Source: an uncultured Alphaproteobacteria bacterium
GTDB taxonomy: Bacteria; Pseudomonadota; Alphaproteobacteria; MPNO01; UBA2964
DNA length: 64,000 nt
Assembly: GCA_951812775.1 (NCBI GenBank)
Contig: OX638326.1
Coordinates: 508,335-572,334, forward strand
Direction: 5' to 3'
This document shows, piece by piece, positions 46,526 through 55,474 of the stretch. Each line of letters begins with the position of its first letter. The stretch's first letter is position 1. The position numbers and the translations under genes are program-made. The notes below the pieces were generated by a model. That model was not told the origin of the DNA. It did not search any database and saw only the letters and a program-made list of their open reading frames with translations.

Positions 46526-46960
46526 ATGAGTGATGAAGATTTCGGTAAACGGGCACTGGCCCGTGAGCAGGTTTACCTCTGCATCATGACCAATGTATCG
46601 CCACCGCCTGAGGGTAAACCGCCGCGCGAAAGCCTGATGCATGATCACAAAACCTATCTGCGTGACCTTGAGCGCAAAGGGCTGCTGTTTGGCGCGGGTC
46701 GTCTGTTCAACGAAGAAGAGAACGAACACGCCGAAATCGGCCACGGCATGATCGTGATCCGCGCCAAGACACGAGCTGAAGCCGAAGCGATTGCGTTTGA
46801 AGACCCCTTCACCAAGGCTGGTTATCGCACGATGGTCCTGCATCCCTGGCAACGCAATGAAGGCAGCGTCGATATCTCTATCCGCCTAATGGACTCCGTA
46901 CTCGAAATCGACAGCCGGACGTATGATTTGGTGCCACGCGATGGTGGGGTACGAACTTAG
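46526..46960 (+). CDS. YciI-family protein
   Basis: This 144-residue protein starts at the ATG at 46526 (MSDEDFGKRALAREQVYLCI); an upstream frame from 46469 is not typical of the family. The ferredoxin-like YciI fold shows HDHKTYLRDLERKGLLFGAG near residue 40 and RAKTRAEAEAIAFEDPFTKAGY. Members are putative dimeric active-site or binding proteins of unknown reaction; a conserved His-Asp pair is present in the first block. It is divergent from the molybdopterin gene. Confidence 0.78.
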   Translation: MSDEDFGKRALAREQVYLCIMTNVSPPPEGKPPRESLMHDHKTYLRDLERKGLLFGAGRLFNEEENEHAEIGHGMIVIRAKTRAEAEAIAFEDPFTKAGYRTMVLHPWQRNEGSVDISIRLMDSVLEIDSRTYDLVPRDGGVRT

Positions 46961-47180
46961 AGACCTATCCCCATCCTATCCTCGTCATCCCCGGGCCTGA
47001 CCCGGGGATCCAGTTCTTTTGCGTTTCACCTGGCTTACCGGATCAAGTCCGGTAATGACGAAGAGTTAATGCGTGTTCCCCGGATCGTGCCCGGGGTGAC
47101 AACTTTTTGAGTTTCCGCATTAAGAGACCACCCCACCGGTCACCCCGCACTTGAACGGGGTCCAGTAGGCGTGACGGCTT
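46961..47180. repeat. Intergenic cluster of four palindromic repeats
   Basis: The 220-bp gap holds four GC-rich imperfect palindromes of the same family in different orientation and degree of decay, at 46984-47013, 47029-47062, 47074-47100 and 47139-47165. They share a core of the type atcccgg-cttga-ccgggat or ttaccgga-tcaag-tccggtaa ending in tccag. It also separates two convergent genes, so the hairpins can act as a bidirectional terminator. Confidence 0.75.
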
Positions 47181-48965
47181 TTACGTCAGCGCTGCCTTAC
47201 CCTTGCCGCGCATGCAGACTGTGTCGACCAAAGCGGGCTTGCCCTTTTTGACCTGTTCGATGGCGCGGCGCAGGGCGGCCTGGACGTCATCACCATTCTC
47301 GATGGGACCTTCCGCCCACCAGCCTTGCGAGCGGGCGAGACCGGCGAAGTCAGGATCGGGTTCGAGCAGATCCATGCCAATATAGGCGCGGCTGGGATCG
47401 GTGCCACGGTTATTGGCGATTACGATCTGATGGTTCCAGTCATTGTAATAAGCGCGATTGTTATACATCACGATAAGCATCGGAATTTCGTACTTGGCGG
47501 CCATCCACAAGGCGCCGGCATCGAACATGAGGTCACCATCAGGCTGCATATCGATGCAAAGACGCCCCGTCCCCTTATTGGCCAGCGCGACCCCCAGCGA
47601 GGTGCCGATCTGGGTGCCGGTGCCAAGCTCACGGCCACCATGGCAATAGGGACGATCAAAGTCCCAAAGGCGGCGCGCGGCATCGTGCATGGTGCCCGCC
47701 GTCAGGACCCAGTCTTCATCCTTGATAACTTCCCAGACTTCGAGGGCCAGACGACCAACCGTCATGGGTTGAGAATCCCAATTCTCTTCGGCTTCCTTGC
47801 GCCATTGCGCACGGAGCTTGTGATGTTTCTCGTGGATCAGTTCTGTCCGTTTGGCGATCTTTTCCGCCAGCCCATCGGTATTGGCGATATGACCTTTCAT
47901 CAAATCGGTCAGCATCGGCGTTGCGGTGACAACATCAGCGGTCATCCGGACATCCGGGAACAGAGTCCGTGAATAATCCATCGTCCATTTACTGATCTCG
48001 GTATCGGTCCAGCCGATATCGATCCATTTCGCATCTTCCCTGACCGACGGTTTCACAGAACGTGTCGAGATATCACGGACATGGGTCTGTTTCTCAAAGT
48101 CGGCAACATCAAGCAGCAGGACACAATCGACATCTTCGTAACAGGCTTCCTGATCCATCGACAGATTCAGCGGGTGATTGCCCGGGAAGTTGAGACGCGA
48201 GTTCACATCCCACACGCTGGCGCCGAGTGTTTCAGCAATATCAACAACATGATCCCAGCCATGCGGTGGACGCGCCGCGAAATCGGTGACAATCGCCGGG
48301 CGTTCTGCCTTGGCCAACAATTCTGCCGCTTCACCAAGCGCTGTCGGATCTGGTGCCGCCTGCGCCGGAACGCGTGCCGCAGAAGGCGGTGGCATTTTAA
48401 TTTCGTGATCCAGCTCGGCTTCCTGCAGACCGGCGTCGTAACACATATAGATCGGTCCCTGACGTGCCGTCATCATCACCGAATAGGCACGCGCAAAGGC
48501 GTCTGGCAGATAATCAATGGTGTTCGGCTGCGCATCCCACTTCACATAATCGCGCAGGATCTGGCCCTGAACGTTGGCAGAGTGAATCCAGTCAATGAAC
48601 GGACGACGCTTGGGCTCAGCAACCGGGCCGGTCGCGCCAATGATGAACACCGGCGCACGGTCGAGATAGGCGTAGTAAACCCCCATCGGCGCATGCAGCA
48701 GCCCGACGAGGTTATGCACGATGGCGATCATCGGCTCACCGGTGGCGCGGGCATAACCATGCGCCATCTGCACGGCGATTTTTTCGTGGGTACAAAGCAT
48801 CATCGGCGGATCGTTTTCGCCGTAATTGACCAAGCTGTCATGCAGCCCGCGATAGCTGGCGCCAGGGTTTAGCGCGATATGCTTAAAGCCAAAATCCTTG
48901 ATCAGATCGACGATGACATCTGACTGGTATTTGACGTTCGATTTCTTGATTCCGCCCTCGCTCAT
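47181..48965 (-). CDS. ThDP-dependent decarboxylase/synthase-like enzyme (array member A)
   Basis: The product has 594 residues. PYR domain: IALNPGASYRGLHDSLVNYG near residue 35 and the activating Glu in CTHEKIAVQMAHGYARATG. Middle domain: LLAKAERPAIVTDFAARPP. PP domain: GGRELGTGTQIGTSLGVALA and MQPDGDLMFDAGALWMAAKY with MYNNRAYYND. The usual G-D-G starts with P-D-G here, as also in the gene at 49987, but the metal-binding Asp and the Asn are kept. This group resembles benzoylformate decarboxylase and acetolactate synthase. The substrate is unknown. Confidence 0.86.
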   Translation of the reverse strand: MSEGGIKKSNVKYQSDVIVDLIKDFGFKHIALNPGASYRGLHDSLVNYGENDPPMMLCTHEKIAVQMAHGYARATGEPMIAIVHNLVGLLHAPMGVYYAYLDRAPVFIIGATGPVAEPKRRPFIDWIHSANVQGQILRDYVKWDAQPNTIDYLPDAFARAYSVMMTARQGPIYMCYDAGLQEAELDHEIKMPPPSAARVPAQAAPDPTALGEAAELLAKAERPAIVTDFAARPPHGWDHVVDIAETLGASVWDVNSRLNFPGNHPLNLSMDQEACYEDVDCVLLLDVADFEKQTHVRDISTRSVKPSVREDAKWIDIGWTDTEISKWTMDYSRTLFPDVRMTADVVTATPMLTDLMKGHIANTDGLAEKIAKRTELIHEKHHKLRAQWRKEAEENWDSQPMTVGRLALEVWEVIKDEDWVLTAGTMHDAARRLWDFDRPYCHGGRELGTGTQIGTSLGVALANKGTGRLCIDMQPDGDLMFDAGALWMAAKYEIPMLIVMYNNRAYYNDWNHQIVIANNRGTDPSRAYIGMDLLEPDPDFAGLARSQGWWAEGPIENGDDVQAALRRAIEQVKKGKPALVDTVCMRGKGKAALT

Positions 48966-49071
48966 GAGCCGTCCCTTATCTTCTAAATTATTAAATTTCG
49001 TTGCCTGAAATTAGCAGCCGTGCGTATGTGAGGCTAGCCCGCCACCGCGAAAAAAACAGTCGATAGCGTAA

Positions 49072-49914
49072 TTACACTGCGACGAAGGTGAAAACCTGCT
49101 CTTCCGTTGGCAGCCCGGCAATATGAGCACCAAGATCATCCGGCGCGTGGTCTTCCGCAAAAGCTGTCAGATACCGACCCTTGGACCGAATTTCGAGGCT
49201 GGTCCCCGCGAATGGAAAAGGTGCAAAGGAATAGGTGCCTCCGCCTTGCGGCGTGACGGTAACAGAGGCATCGCTGGCGGTGCTTTCCGGTACATGGGTG
49301 AAGACCTCAACCGCCCGGTCGCTGTCATGACGCAGATTGAAGTAGAGCGCTAGCGTATCGCAGAACTGCAGGAGCTTGTAATTGCGGAATAGTGTGCCTT
49401 CTTCGATCCAGCCCGCCGTTTCAGGATTGGCAGCGAGATTGGCTTTGAGCTGTTCCTGTCAGGCAATCTCTGCTTCGAGGATTTCATTGGTTTCATCGGC
49501 CATTTCCGGTGAGATAGGCACAAAGGTCGAGCCCCCCTGCCGCACCCGAAAATCCGAAAATCCGTAGCGCGCGTGATATAGCCCCCAGGTATGCATAGAC
49601 GCGAGAAGCCCGCAATAATCATGCCGCGACTGATTGAAATCTGGTGATAATTTCGTGGTCGCCGCACCGCCAGGCCCCTTGGCGCCACCGACACCCGTCG
49701 GAAACCCGCTTTTGGGATCGAGCACCGGATTGGCATCGAACTTGTCCCAACCCCGGTCATGATGGCCGATGACATAGACGGTTTCTTCATATGGGTCGGG
49801 TTTTTCGAACCGGTCATTGCCAAAGGCACGGGCGAACTGCTCGCACAGCTCGTTATGTTCCGCCATCAGGCTGACAAAGCGCGGTTCCCCATCAGGAGCG
49901 TTCTGGATCATCAT
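49072..49914 (-). pseudogene. DUF3891-family protein with in-frame TGA
   Basis: One frame of 280 codons from the ATG at 49914 is interrupted by TGA at 49459-49461. Upstream: SLMAEHNELCEQFARAFGND, VIGHHDRGWDKFDANPVLD and ARYGFSDFRVRQ. Downstream: GWIEEGTLFRNYKLLQFCDT and LALYFNLRHD, matching the C-terminus of DUF3891 proteins. The stop follows EILEAEIA and precedes QEQL, where relatives probably have Trp (TGG to TGA). No SECIS-like hairpin with an early loop G was found. The metal-looking His/Asp residues in HHDRGW fall before the stop. Function of the family is unknown. Confidence 0.75.
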
Positions 49915-49986
49915 GGCTTGAGTCCTCCGTTGTTGCCGGACGCACACTCAACACGTGATTACTGTACCCGAAGGGCGTTTGCTCCG

Positions 49987-51762
49987 CTATGCCGCTTCGC
50001 CCCGCCGCCAGGTAATGATATCGACCAAAGCGGGCTTGCCCTTTTTAACTTCGGCCATCGCGCGCTGGATCGCAGGCTGGATTGCCTTGGGATCCATAAT
50101 CGGTCCTTCGGCGTACCAGTCCAGACCTTTAGCGATATGAGCGAAATCCGGTGCCGGCCCTTCGAGGTCCATACCGATATAGGCGCGATCCGGGTCTGTG
50201 CCGCGCTTGTTGGCGACTGAAATCTGATGCGCCCAGTCGTTATAATAAGCACGGTTGTTATACATAATGACCAAGATCGGGATTTCATATTTCGCCGCAA
50301 TCCATAATCCACCGAGGTCGAACATGAGATCGCCATCCGGCTGCAGATCGACGACAATCTTGTCGGTGTCCTTGTAGGCATAAGCCACGCCGAGCGACAG
50401 GCCGAACTGCGTGCCGGTGCCAAGGTCGCGCCCCGGATGCTGATACGGCTTGTCAAAGTTCCAGACTTTGCGAACCCAGTCCTTGAGGGTCCCTGCCGTG
50501 AGGACCCAGTCTTCTTCCTTAATGGATTCCCAGACCTCAGTTGCCATACGCGCTTCGTGCATCGGCATCTGGTCCCAGGTATCTTTGACCTGTTCCTGCC
50601 ATGCCGCCCATTGCGCAGCGTGTTTTTCACCAATGACCTGCGTGCGATCTTTGATCTTTGCCGCCAATTTGGGATCGGCATCGATACGGGATTTGCAGGC
50701 CTCGGTAAGCGCCGGAATGGCATTCGCCGTGTCTGACAAAATCCGCATATCCCAGTTATGGTGTTTATTGTAATCGGTCGCCCACTTGCTGATTTCAATA
50801 TCGGCGAACCCGATATCAATCCATTTGCAATCCGACGTGGTGATGGCTTCGACTTCACGGGTTTCCCAGTTTGGCTTGTGTGACCCACGCGTCCAGTCGA
50901 TGACATCCAGAGCGACGACAAGATCAGCGCCCTTGAAGGCATCAGCGTGCATCGAAACACTCAGCGGGTGCTGATTCGGGAAACCAAGACGTTTGTTAAT
51001 ATCAAAAACGGCAGACCCCATGGTTTCCGCCAGCTCGACGGTATCGTCAAAGCCTATCGGTGCGCGGGCGGCATATTCGGTCAGTAGCACCGGATAATCG
51101 GCGGCGACCAGCATATCGGCAGCTTCGCCGATCAGCTTGGGATCAGCGGCGAGACGCGGCGGCACTTTGACGGCATCCGCGGACGGAATCTGTACTTCTT
51201 CGGTCAGCTCGGCTTCCTGCAGGCCAGCGTCATAGACCATATAAACCGGGCCTTGTGGCTCCGTCATCATGATCGAGTAGGCTCGAGCGAAGGAGTCAGC
51301 AACGCCATGAACACTGGAAGGCTGATAGTCCCATTTTGTGTAATCCCGAATGGCCGAGCCCTGGGCATGCGCCGTGTGAATCCAGTCAATAAATGGACGG
51401 CGGAGTTTTTCATCCATCGGGCCTGTCGCACCGATCAGGAAGACCGGGCAGCGATCAATATAAGCATAGTAAACAGCGAGCGGTGCGTGCAGCAGGCCGA
51501 CGACATTATGGACAGCGGCCGCCATCGGCTTGCCGGTAGCCTTTGTGTAGCCATGAGCGATCTGAACGGCGAGTTTCTCGTGATTACACAGGATCATCGG
51601 CGGATCGTTCTCGCCATAATTCACCATGCTGTCATGTAACCCGCGGTAGCTCGCGCCGGGATTTAGCGGAATAGCCGGAAAATCATAGAGTTTGATCATG
51701 TCGACGATAACGTCTGACTGATACCGGGTATTTGCTTTGCGGATTGGTTCGCCATCACTCAT
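49987..51762 (-). CDS. ThDP-dependent decarboxylase/synthase-like enzyme (array member B)
   Basis: This 591-residue protein is the closest relative of member A at 47181: PLNPGASYRGLHDSMVNYGE, the activating Glu in CNHEKLAVQIAHGYTKATG, and the PP-domain LQPDGDLMFDLGGLWIAAKY with MYNNRAYYND. It shares the P-D-G variant of the ThDP motif. Divergence is even over the whole length and no disabling change is seen. The DUF3891 gene lies between A and B on the same strand. Confidence 0.86.
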   Translation of the reverse strand: MSDGEPIRKANTRYQSDVIVDMIKLYDFPAIPLNPGASYRGLHDSMVNYGENDPPMILCNHEKLAVQIAHGYTKATGKPMAAAVHNVVGLLHAPLAVYYAYIDRCPVFLIGATGPMDEKLRRPFIDWIHTAHAQGSAIRDYTKWDYQPSSVHGVADSFARAYSIMMTEPQGPVYMVYDAGLQEAELTEEVQIPSADAVKVPPRLAADPKLIGEAADMLVAADYPVLLTEYAARAPIGFDDTVELAETMGSAVFDINKRLGFPNQHPLSVSMHADAFKGADLVVALDVIDWTRGSHKPNWETREVEAITTSDCKWIDIGFADIEISKWATDYNKHHNWDMRILSDTANAIPALTEACKSRIDADPKLAAKIKDRTQVIGEKHAAQWAAWQEQVKDTWDQMPMHEARMATEVWESIKEEDWVLTAGTLKDWVRKVWNFDKPYQHPGRDLGTGTQFGLSLGVAYAYKDTDKIVVDLQPDGDLMFDLGGLWIAAKYEIPILVIMYNNRAYYNDWAHQISVANKRGTDPDRAYIGMDLEGPAPDFAHIAKGLDWYAEGPIMDPKAIQPAIQRAMAEVKKGKPALVDIITWRRGEAA

Positions 51763-51860
51763 TTGCTTATTACCTTATCTTGATCTCAATTCAGTGTGAT
51801 CGCTGGTCCCCCAAAACACTGAAATTAATTCCAGTATTTTAGGAGACCTATCCCGATCAA

Positions 51861-53651
51861 TTACGCTTCACGCGCCGGCGGCGGTACCGCATAACCCTTC
51901 TCAACATGAACGTTGAGCAGATACGGCTTGCCGGATTCAACGACCGACAACGCATGTTCAAGTGCTGGCACCAGATCCGCGACCTTTTCAATCGGCCCGG
52001 CTGATTCAACACCCAACGACGCCGCATATTTTTCGATCGACACGGTCGGATCATCGATCCGCTGACCGATCCAGCGATTTTCCACTGGCCGATTGCGGGT
52101 CTTCGCAACGGTTTCCTGATGGATTTCGTCATTGAAGTTGGAGCGGTTATTGGAGATCACGAACAGTACAGGAATACTGTAATGCGCAGCCGTCCAGAGA
52201 GAGGAGGCCCCCTGCATCGTATCGCCATCACCAAGCACTGCAACAACAGTCCTGTCGGTGTCGGCAAGCGCCAGCCCACCACCGATCGCTGTGCCGGTAC
52301 CGGACGCCAAGCCACCACCACCGTCATTGCCGAGATAATCGAGCGGATGGGTAAAGTGATATCCGTCTGCTGCCCAGCCAATAGTGACATTGGTCAGGGT
52401 GATGTTACGGCCCTTACGAACCTCGTTCATACACAACGTCACGGCTTCTACCGAAATATTGTCGCCTTGATTGAGCATGTCGTAGGTCGTGTCGGGGTCC
52501 GCGGTCCGGCCCTTGTGCTTGCCGTCCCACTTCGATTTACCACCGAGGCGCATTTCCAGCGCTTCGAGAAGCTGCTCCACTACCGGCTCCGGTTCCGCCA
52601 ACATGGTGACGTCGCCAAGCGGCATTCCCATATGGTCGGTTGTCCAGCCATTATGAATGATCGAATCCATCGACACGTGGATGACCTTGGCATTCACATC
52701 GTCCCGACCAATGATCAGCTTGAAGGTGCCAGCCAGATCAACCCAGTTCAGATCGAGAATGACGTCGGCATTCTTAACCTCCATTTCAGCTTCCTGACGC
52801 GGCCGATTGCTTGGCGGAGCGAGATGGAGAAGATGATCCGTCGGAAATGCTGCGCCGGTTTTCATATCGGTGACAACGCCTGCACCCAACATTTCCGCAA
52901 GCTTGATACGGTCCGCCCAGCCTTTCTCATCCCGTTTGAGCCGTCCCATCATGATGACTGGATTCTTGGCACTGGCCAGGAGGTCAGCGGCCTCATCAAT
53001 ACTTTGCTGCGGCGCTGGTGTCGGCGGCGGCGGCAGGAAGCGCGAAACATCCGGCAACTTCATCTCCGGATCAATTTCGGATTCCTGTAAACCAGCATCG
53101 AGGCAAACATAGGCCGGCGCGGTCGGCGCCGTACGGATGGTCTTGTTCACCCTCACCATGGTTTCCGCAAGAGCCTGAGCCGACCGTGGCTCATCGTCGT
53201 ATTTGACGAAATTCCGGATCAAGGCGCCCTGATCTTTGGCTGTATGAATCCAATCGATCCAGGGGCGACGCTTCATCACATCAACCGGACCGGTTGCCCC
53301 CATGATCACCATCGGGACCCGATTACACCAGGCGTTGAAGATGCCCATCATGCCGTGCATCAACCCGACATTGGAATGCAGGATACAGCCCATCGGCTCA
53401 TCTGTTGCTTTGGCATAGCCCTGGGCAATATGAACAGCATGATCCTCGTGCAGACACAGGATCATCTGCGGGTCATCGTTTCCCAGATAGTTTACGATGG
53501 AGTCATGGAACCCGCGATAACTCGCCCCCGGGTTCATCGACAGATATTTAATCCCCATCCGACGGAGCATTTCAGCCGCGACATCGCTGGCCCAGCCCAT
53601 CTTGGGGTTTCCGACATTAACGGGCCGGTCAAATTTGGTTAAATCAGGCAT
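51861..53651 (-). CDS. ThDP-dependent decarboxylase/synthase-like enzyme (array member C)
   Basis: This 596-residue protein has MNPGASYRGFHDSIVNYLGN, the activating Glu in CLHEDHAVHIAQGYAKATDE, the middle-domain segment NPVIMMGRLKRDEKGW, and the PP-domain VLGDGDTMQGASSLWTAAHY with ISNNRSNFND, a full G-D-G motif. It is much closer to member D (53675) than to A or B; the first 120 residues of C and D are mostly identical. A 23-nt gap separates them, so they are one operon. Confidence 0.87.
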   Translation of the reverse strand: MPDLTKFDRPVNVGNPKMGWASDVAAEMLRRMGIKYLSMNPGASYRGFHDSIVNYLGNDDPQMILCLHEDHAVHIAQGYAKATDEPMGCILHSNVGLMHGMMGIFNAWCNRVPMVIMGATGPVDVMKRRPWIDWIHTAKDQGALIRNFVKYDDEPRSAQALAETMVRVNKTIRTAPTAPAYVCLDAGLQESEIDPEMKLPDVSRFLPPPPTPAPQQSIDEAADLLASAKNPVIMMGRLKRDEKGWADRIKLAEMLGAGVVTDMKTGAAFPTDHLLHLAPPSNRPRQEAEMEVKNADVILDLNWVDLAGTFKLIIGRDDVNAKVIHVSMDSIIHNGWTTDHMGMPLGDVTMLAEPEPVVEQLLEALEMRLGGKSKWDGKHKGRTADPDTTYDMLNQGDNISVEAVTLCMNEVRKGRNITLTNVTIGWAADGYHFTHPLDYLGNDGGGGLASGTGTAIGGGLALADTDRTVVAVLGDGDTMQGASSLWTAAHYSIPVLFVISNNRSNFNDEIHQETVAKTRNRPVENRWIGQRIDDPTVSIEKYAASLGVESAGPIEKVADLVPALEHALSVVESGKPYLLNVHVEKGYAVPPPAREA

Positions 53652-53674
53652 TATATTTCTCCTATCCCTACCCG

Positions 53675-55474
53675 TTACTCGCCTTTATTCCCGCCACGCA
53701 TCAGAGGCGGTTCGGCGTAGCTCATATCGACATGCACATTGATGAAATGCTGGCCGCCGGCTTCGACAGCCTTGAGGCCTTTTTCCATCGCCGCCATCAG
53801 ATCGCCCGCGGTCTTGATCGGGCCCTGCGATTCAAATCCGAGAGATTCTGCAAGTTCCTCAAGCTCAATATCCGGCTCACTGATACGCATCCCGATCCAG
53901 CGGTTTTCAACCGGACGGTCGCGATCCTTGGCGACTGTTTCCTGGTGCAGCTCATCATTAAAGTTTGAACGGTTGTTCGAAATGATAACCAGCATTGGAA
54001 TTTTGTACTTGGCGGCGGTCCACAAAGCGGTGTTGCCCTGCATGAAATCGCCATCCCCAAGAACAGATACTGGCAGCCAGTCTGTATCCATGACTGCCAG
54101 CGCGGCGCCTACGGAAGTTCCTGGGCCGGATGCCAATCCGCCACCGCCATCATGACCGAGATAGGACAATGGTGCGGTGAAGTGATAGGCCGGACCAACA
54201 CCACCAGAACTCACCCGGTTGAGGCTGATCATGCGTTCACCTTGCGCTTCAGCCAGAGCAGTCACAATGTCGGCCGGTTGCAAGACACTGTCGGGATCTC
54301 GATCTGCGACCTTTTCAAAGTCTGCAGGCTCGGGGCCGACACGCTTGCCGTCCCAGTTAGAACCGGCGCCACGGCTTTCAATTTCTTCCAGCAGCTGCAC
54401 CACGAAAGCATCGTGATCTGCCGTGATTTTGACGTCCACCATCGGCAGCTCAAACAATTCACCGCCAAAACCGTTATGGACGTATTCTTCCATCGAGCAA
54501 TGGACAATCTTGCCTTTCAGCTCACCGTCCCGCGTCAGCAAGCGCTGGGTGCCGCCAAAATCCAGCCAGTTCAGGCTGAGGATCGCATCGGCTTCCGTGA
54601 CCGTGCTGCGCATCGTGTCAGTGATCCGACCGGCAGGACGCCCAACATGCAAAAGATGGTCGCTGGGGAAAACCGCTGAGTTGCGCAGGTTGGTAAAGAC
54701 CCCTGCTCCAACGGCTTCCGCCAGTTTGATCCGATTGTCCCAGGCTTCCTGTGACCGGCCACTGCGACCGATCATGATCACCGGGTTGGAAGCGCCCAGC
54801 AGCATATCCGCCGTATCCTTAACCGCATCTGATAAAGCACGCGGTGGCTCTGATGGCTGGAAGCGGCTGACATCGGGAATCTTGATCTCTTCTTCAAGCT
54901 CCGATTCCTGCAACCCAGCATCGAGACAGACATAGACCGGTCCCGGCGGTTCCGAACGCGCCATTTGATTGGCTCGCAACATTGTTTCCACGATGGCGCC
55001 TGCTGAACGAGGCTCATCATCCCATTTCGTATAATCCCGTAACAGTGCGCCCTGGTCTTTCGCCGTATGGATCCAGTCAATCCAGGGACGTCTCAGCGGC
55101 GCATCGACAGGCCCGGTCGCGCCCATCATGATCATCGGGGCCCGGTTACACCAGGCATTGAAAGTTGCCATTAGCCCATGCATCAATCCGACATTGGAAT
55201 GCAGCGCACAGGCCATCGGTTCGCCAGTTGCCTTGGCATAGCCCTGGGCGACATGGACCGCATGATCCTCGTGCAAGCAGATCAACATCTGCGGTGTGTC
55301 ATTTCCAAGATAATTCACGATGGAATCGTGAAGCCCGCGATAGCTCGCACCGGGGTTCAGGGAAATATATTTTATTCCCAACTGCCGCAGCATTTCAGCT
55401 GCAACATCACTGGCCCAACCCATCTGCGGATTACCGAGATTGACCGGGCGGTCATGTGCCTTGATATCGCTCAT
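53675..55474 (-). CDS. ThDP-dependent decarboxylase/synthase-like enzyme (array member D)
   Basis: This 599-residue protein has LNPGASYRGLHDSIVNYLGN, the Glu in CLHEDHAVHVAQGYAKATGE, and the PP-domain VLGDGDFMQGNTALWTAAKY with ISNNRSNFND. It is a tandem duplicate of member C. Its start codon overlaps the stop of the upstream 2-hydroxyacid oxidase gene (ATGA), so oxidase and decarboxylase are translationally coupled, a strong hint that they act in sequence on one compound. Confidence 0.88.
   Translation of the reverse strand: MSDIKAHDRPVNLGNPQMGWASDVAAEMLRQLGIKYISLNPGASYRGLHDSIVNYLGNDTPQMLICLHEDHAVHVAQGYAKATGEPMACALHSNVGLMHGLMATFNAWCNRAPMIMMGATGPVDAPLRRPWIDWIHTAKDQGALLRDYTKWDDEPRSAGAIVETMLRANQMARSEPPGPVYVCLDAGLQESELEEEIKIPDVSRFQPSEPPRALSDAVKDTADMLLGASNPVIMIGRSGRSQEAWDNRIKLAEAVGAGVFTNLRNSAVFPSDHLLHVGRPAGRITDTMRSTVTEADAILSLNWLDFGGTQRLLTRDGELKGKIVHCSMEEYVHNGFGGELFELPMVDVKITADHDAFVVQLLEEIESRGAGSNWDGKRVGPEPADFEKVADRDPDSVLQPADIVTALAEAQGERMISLNRVSSGGVGPAYHFTAPLSYLGHDGGGGLASGPGTSVGAALAVMDTDWLPVSVLGDGDFMQGNTALWTAAKYKIPMLVIISNNRSNFNDELHQETVAKDRDRPVENRWIGMRISEPDIELEELAESLGFESQGPIKTAGDLMAAMEKGLKAVEAGGQHFINVHVDMSYAEPPLMRGGNKGE

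Noticed and set aside
46984..47165. CRISPR array
   Set aside because: Units are palindromic, unequal in length and sequence, irregularly spaced, in mixed orientation and without cas genes.
49410..49461. Selenocysteine at the DUF3891 TGA
   Set aside because: The expected residue is probably Trp, and the only stem nearby (CAGC/GCTG) has a 14-nt loop without an early G.
52119..53090. Long open frame antisense to a ThDP gene (323 codons)
   Set aside because: It is the mirror of a strongly conserved coding sequence, has His/Arg-rich composition and no recognisable domain. Similar long antisense frames over other genes here were rejected for the same reason.
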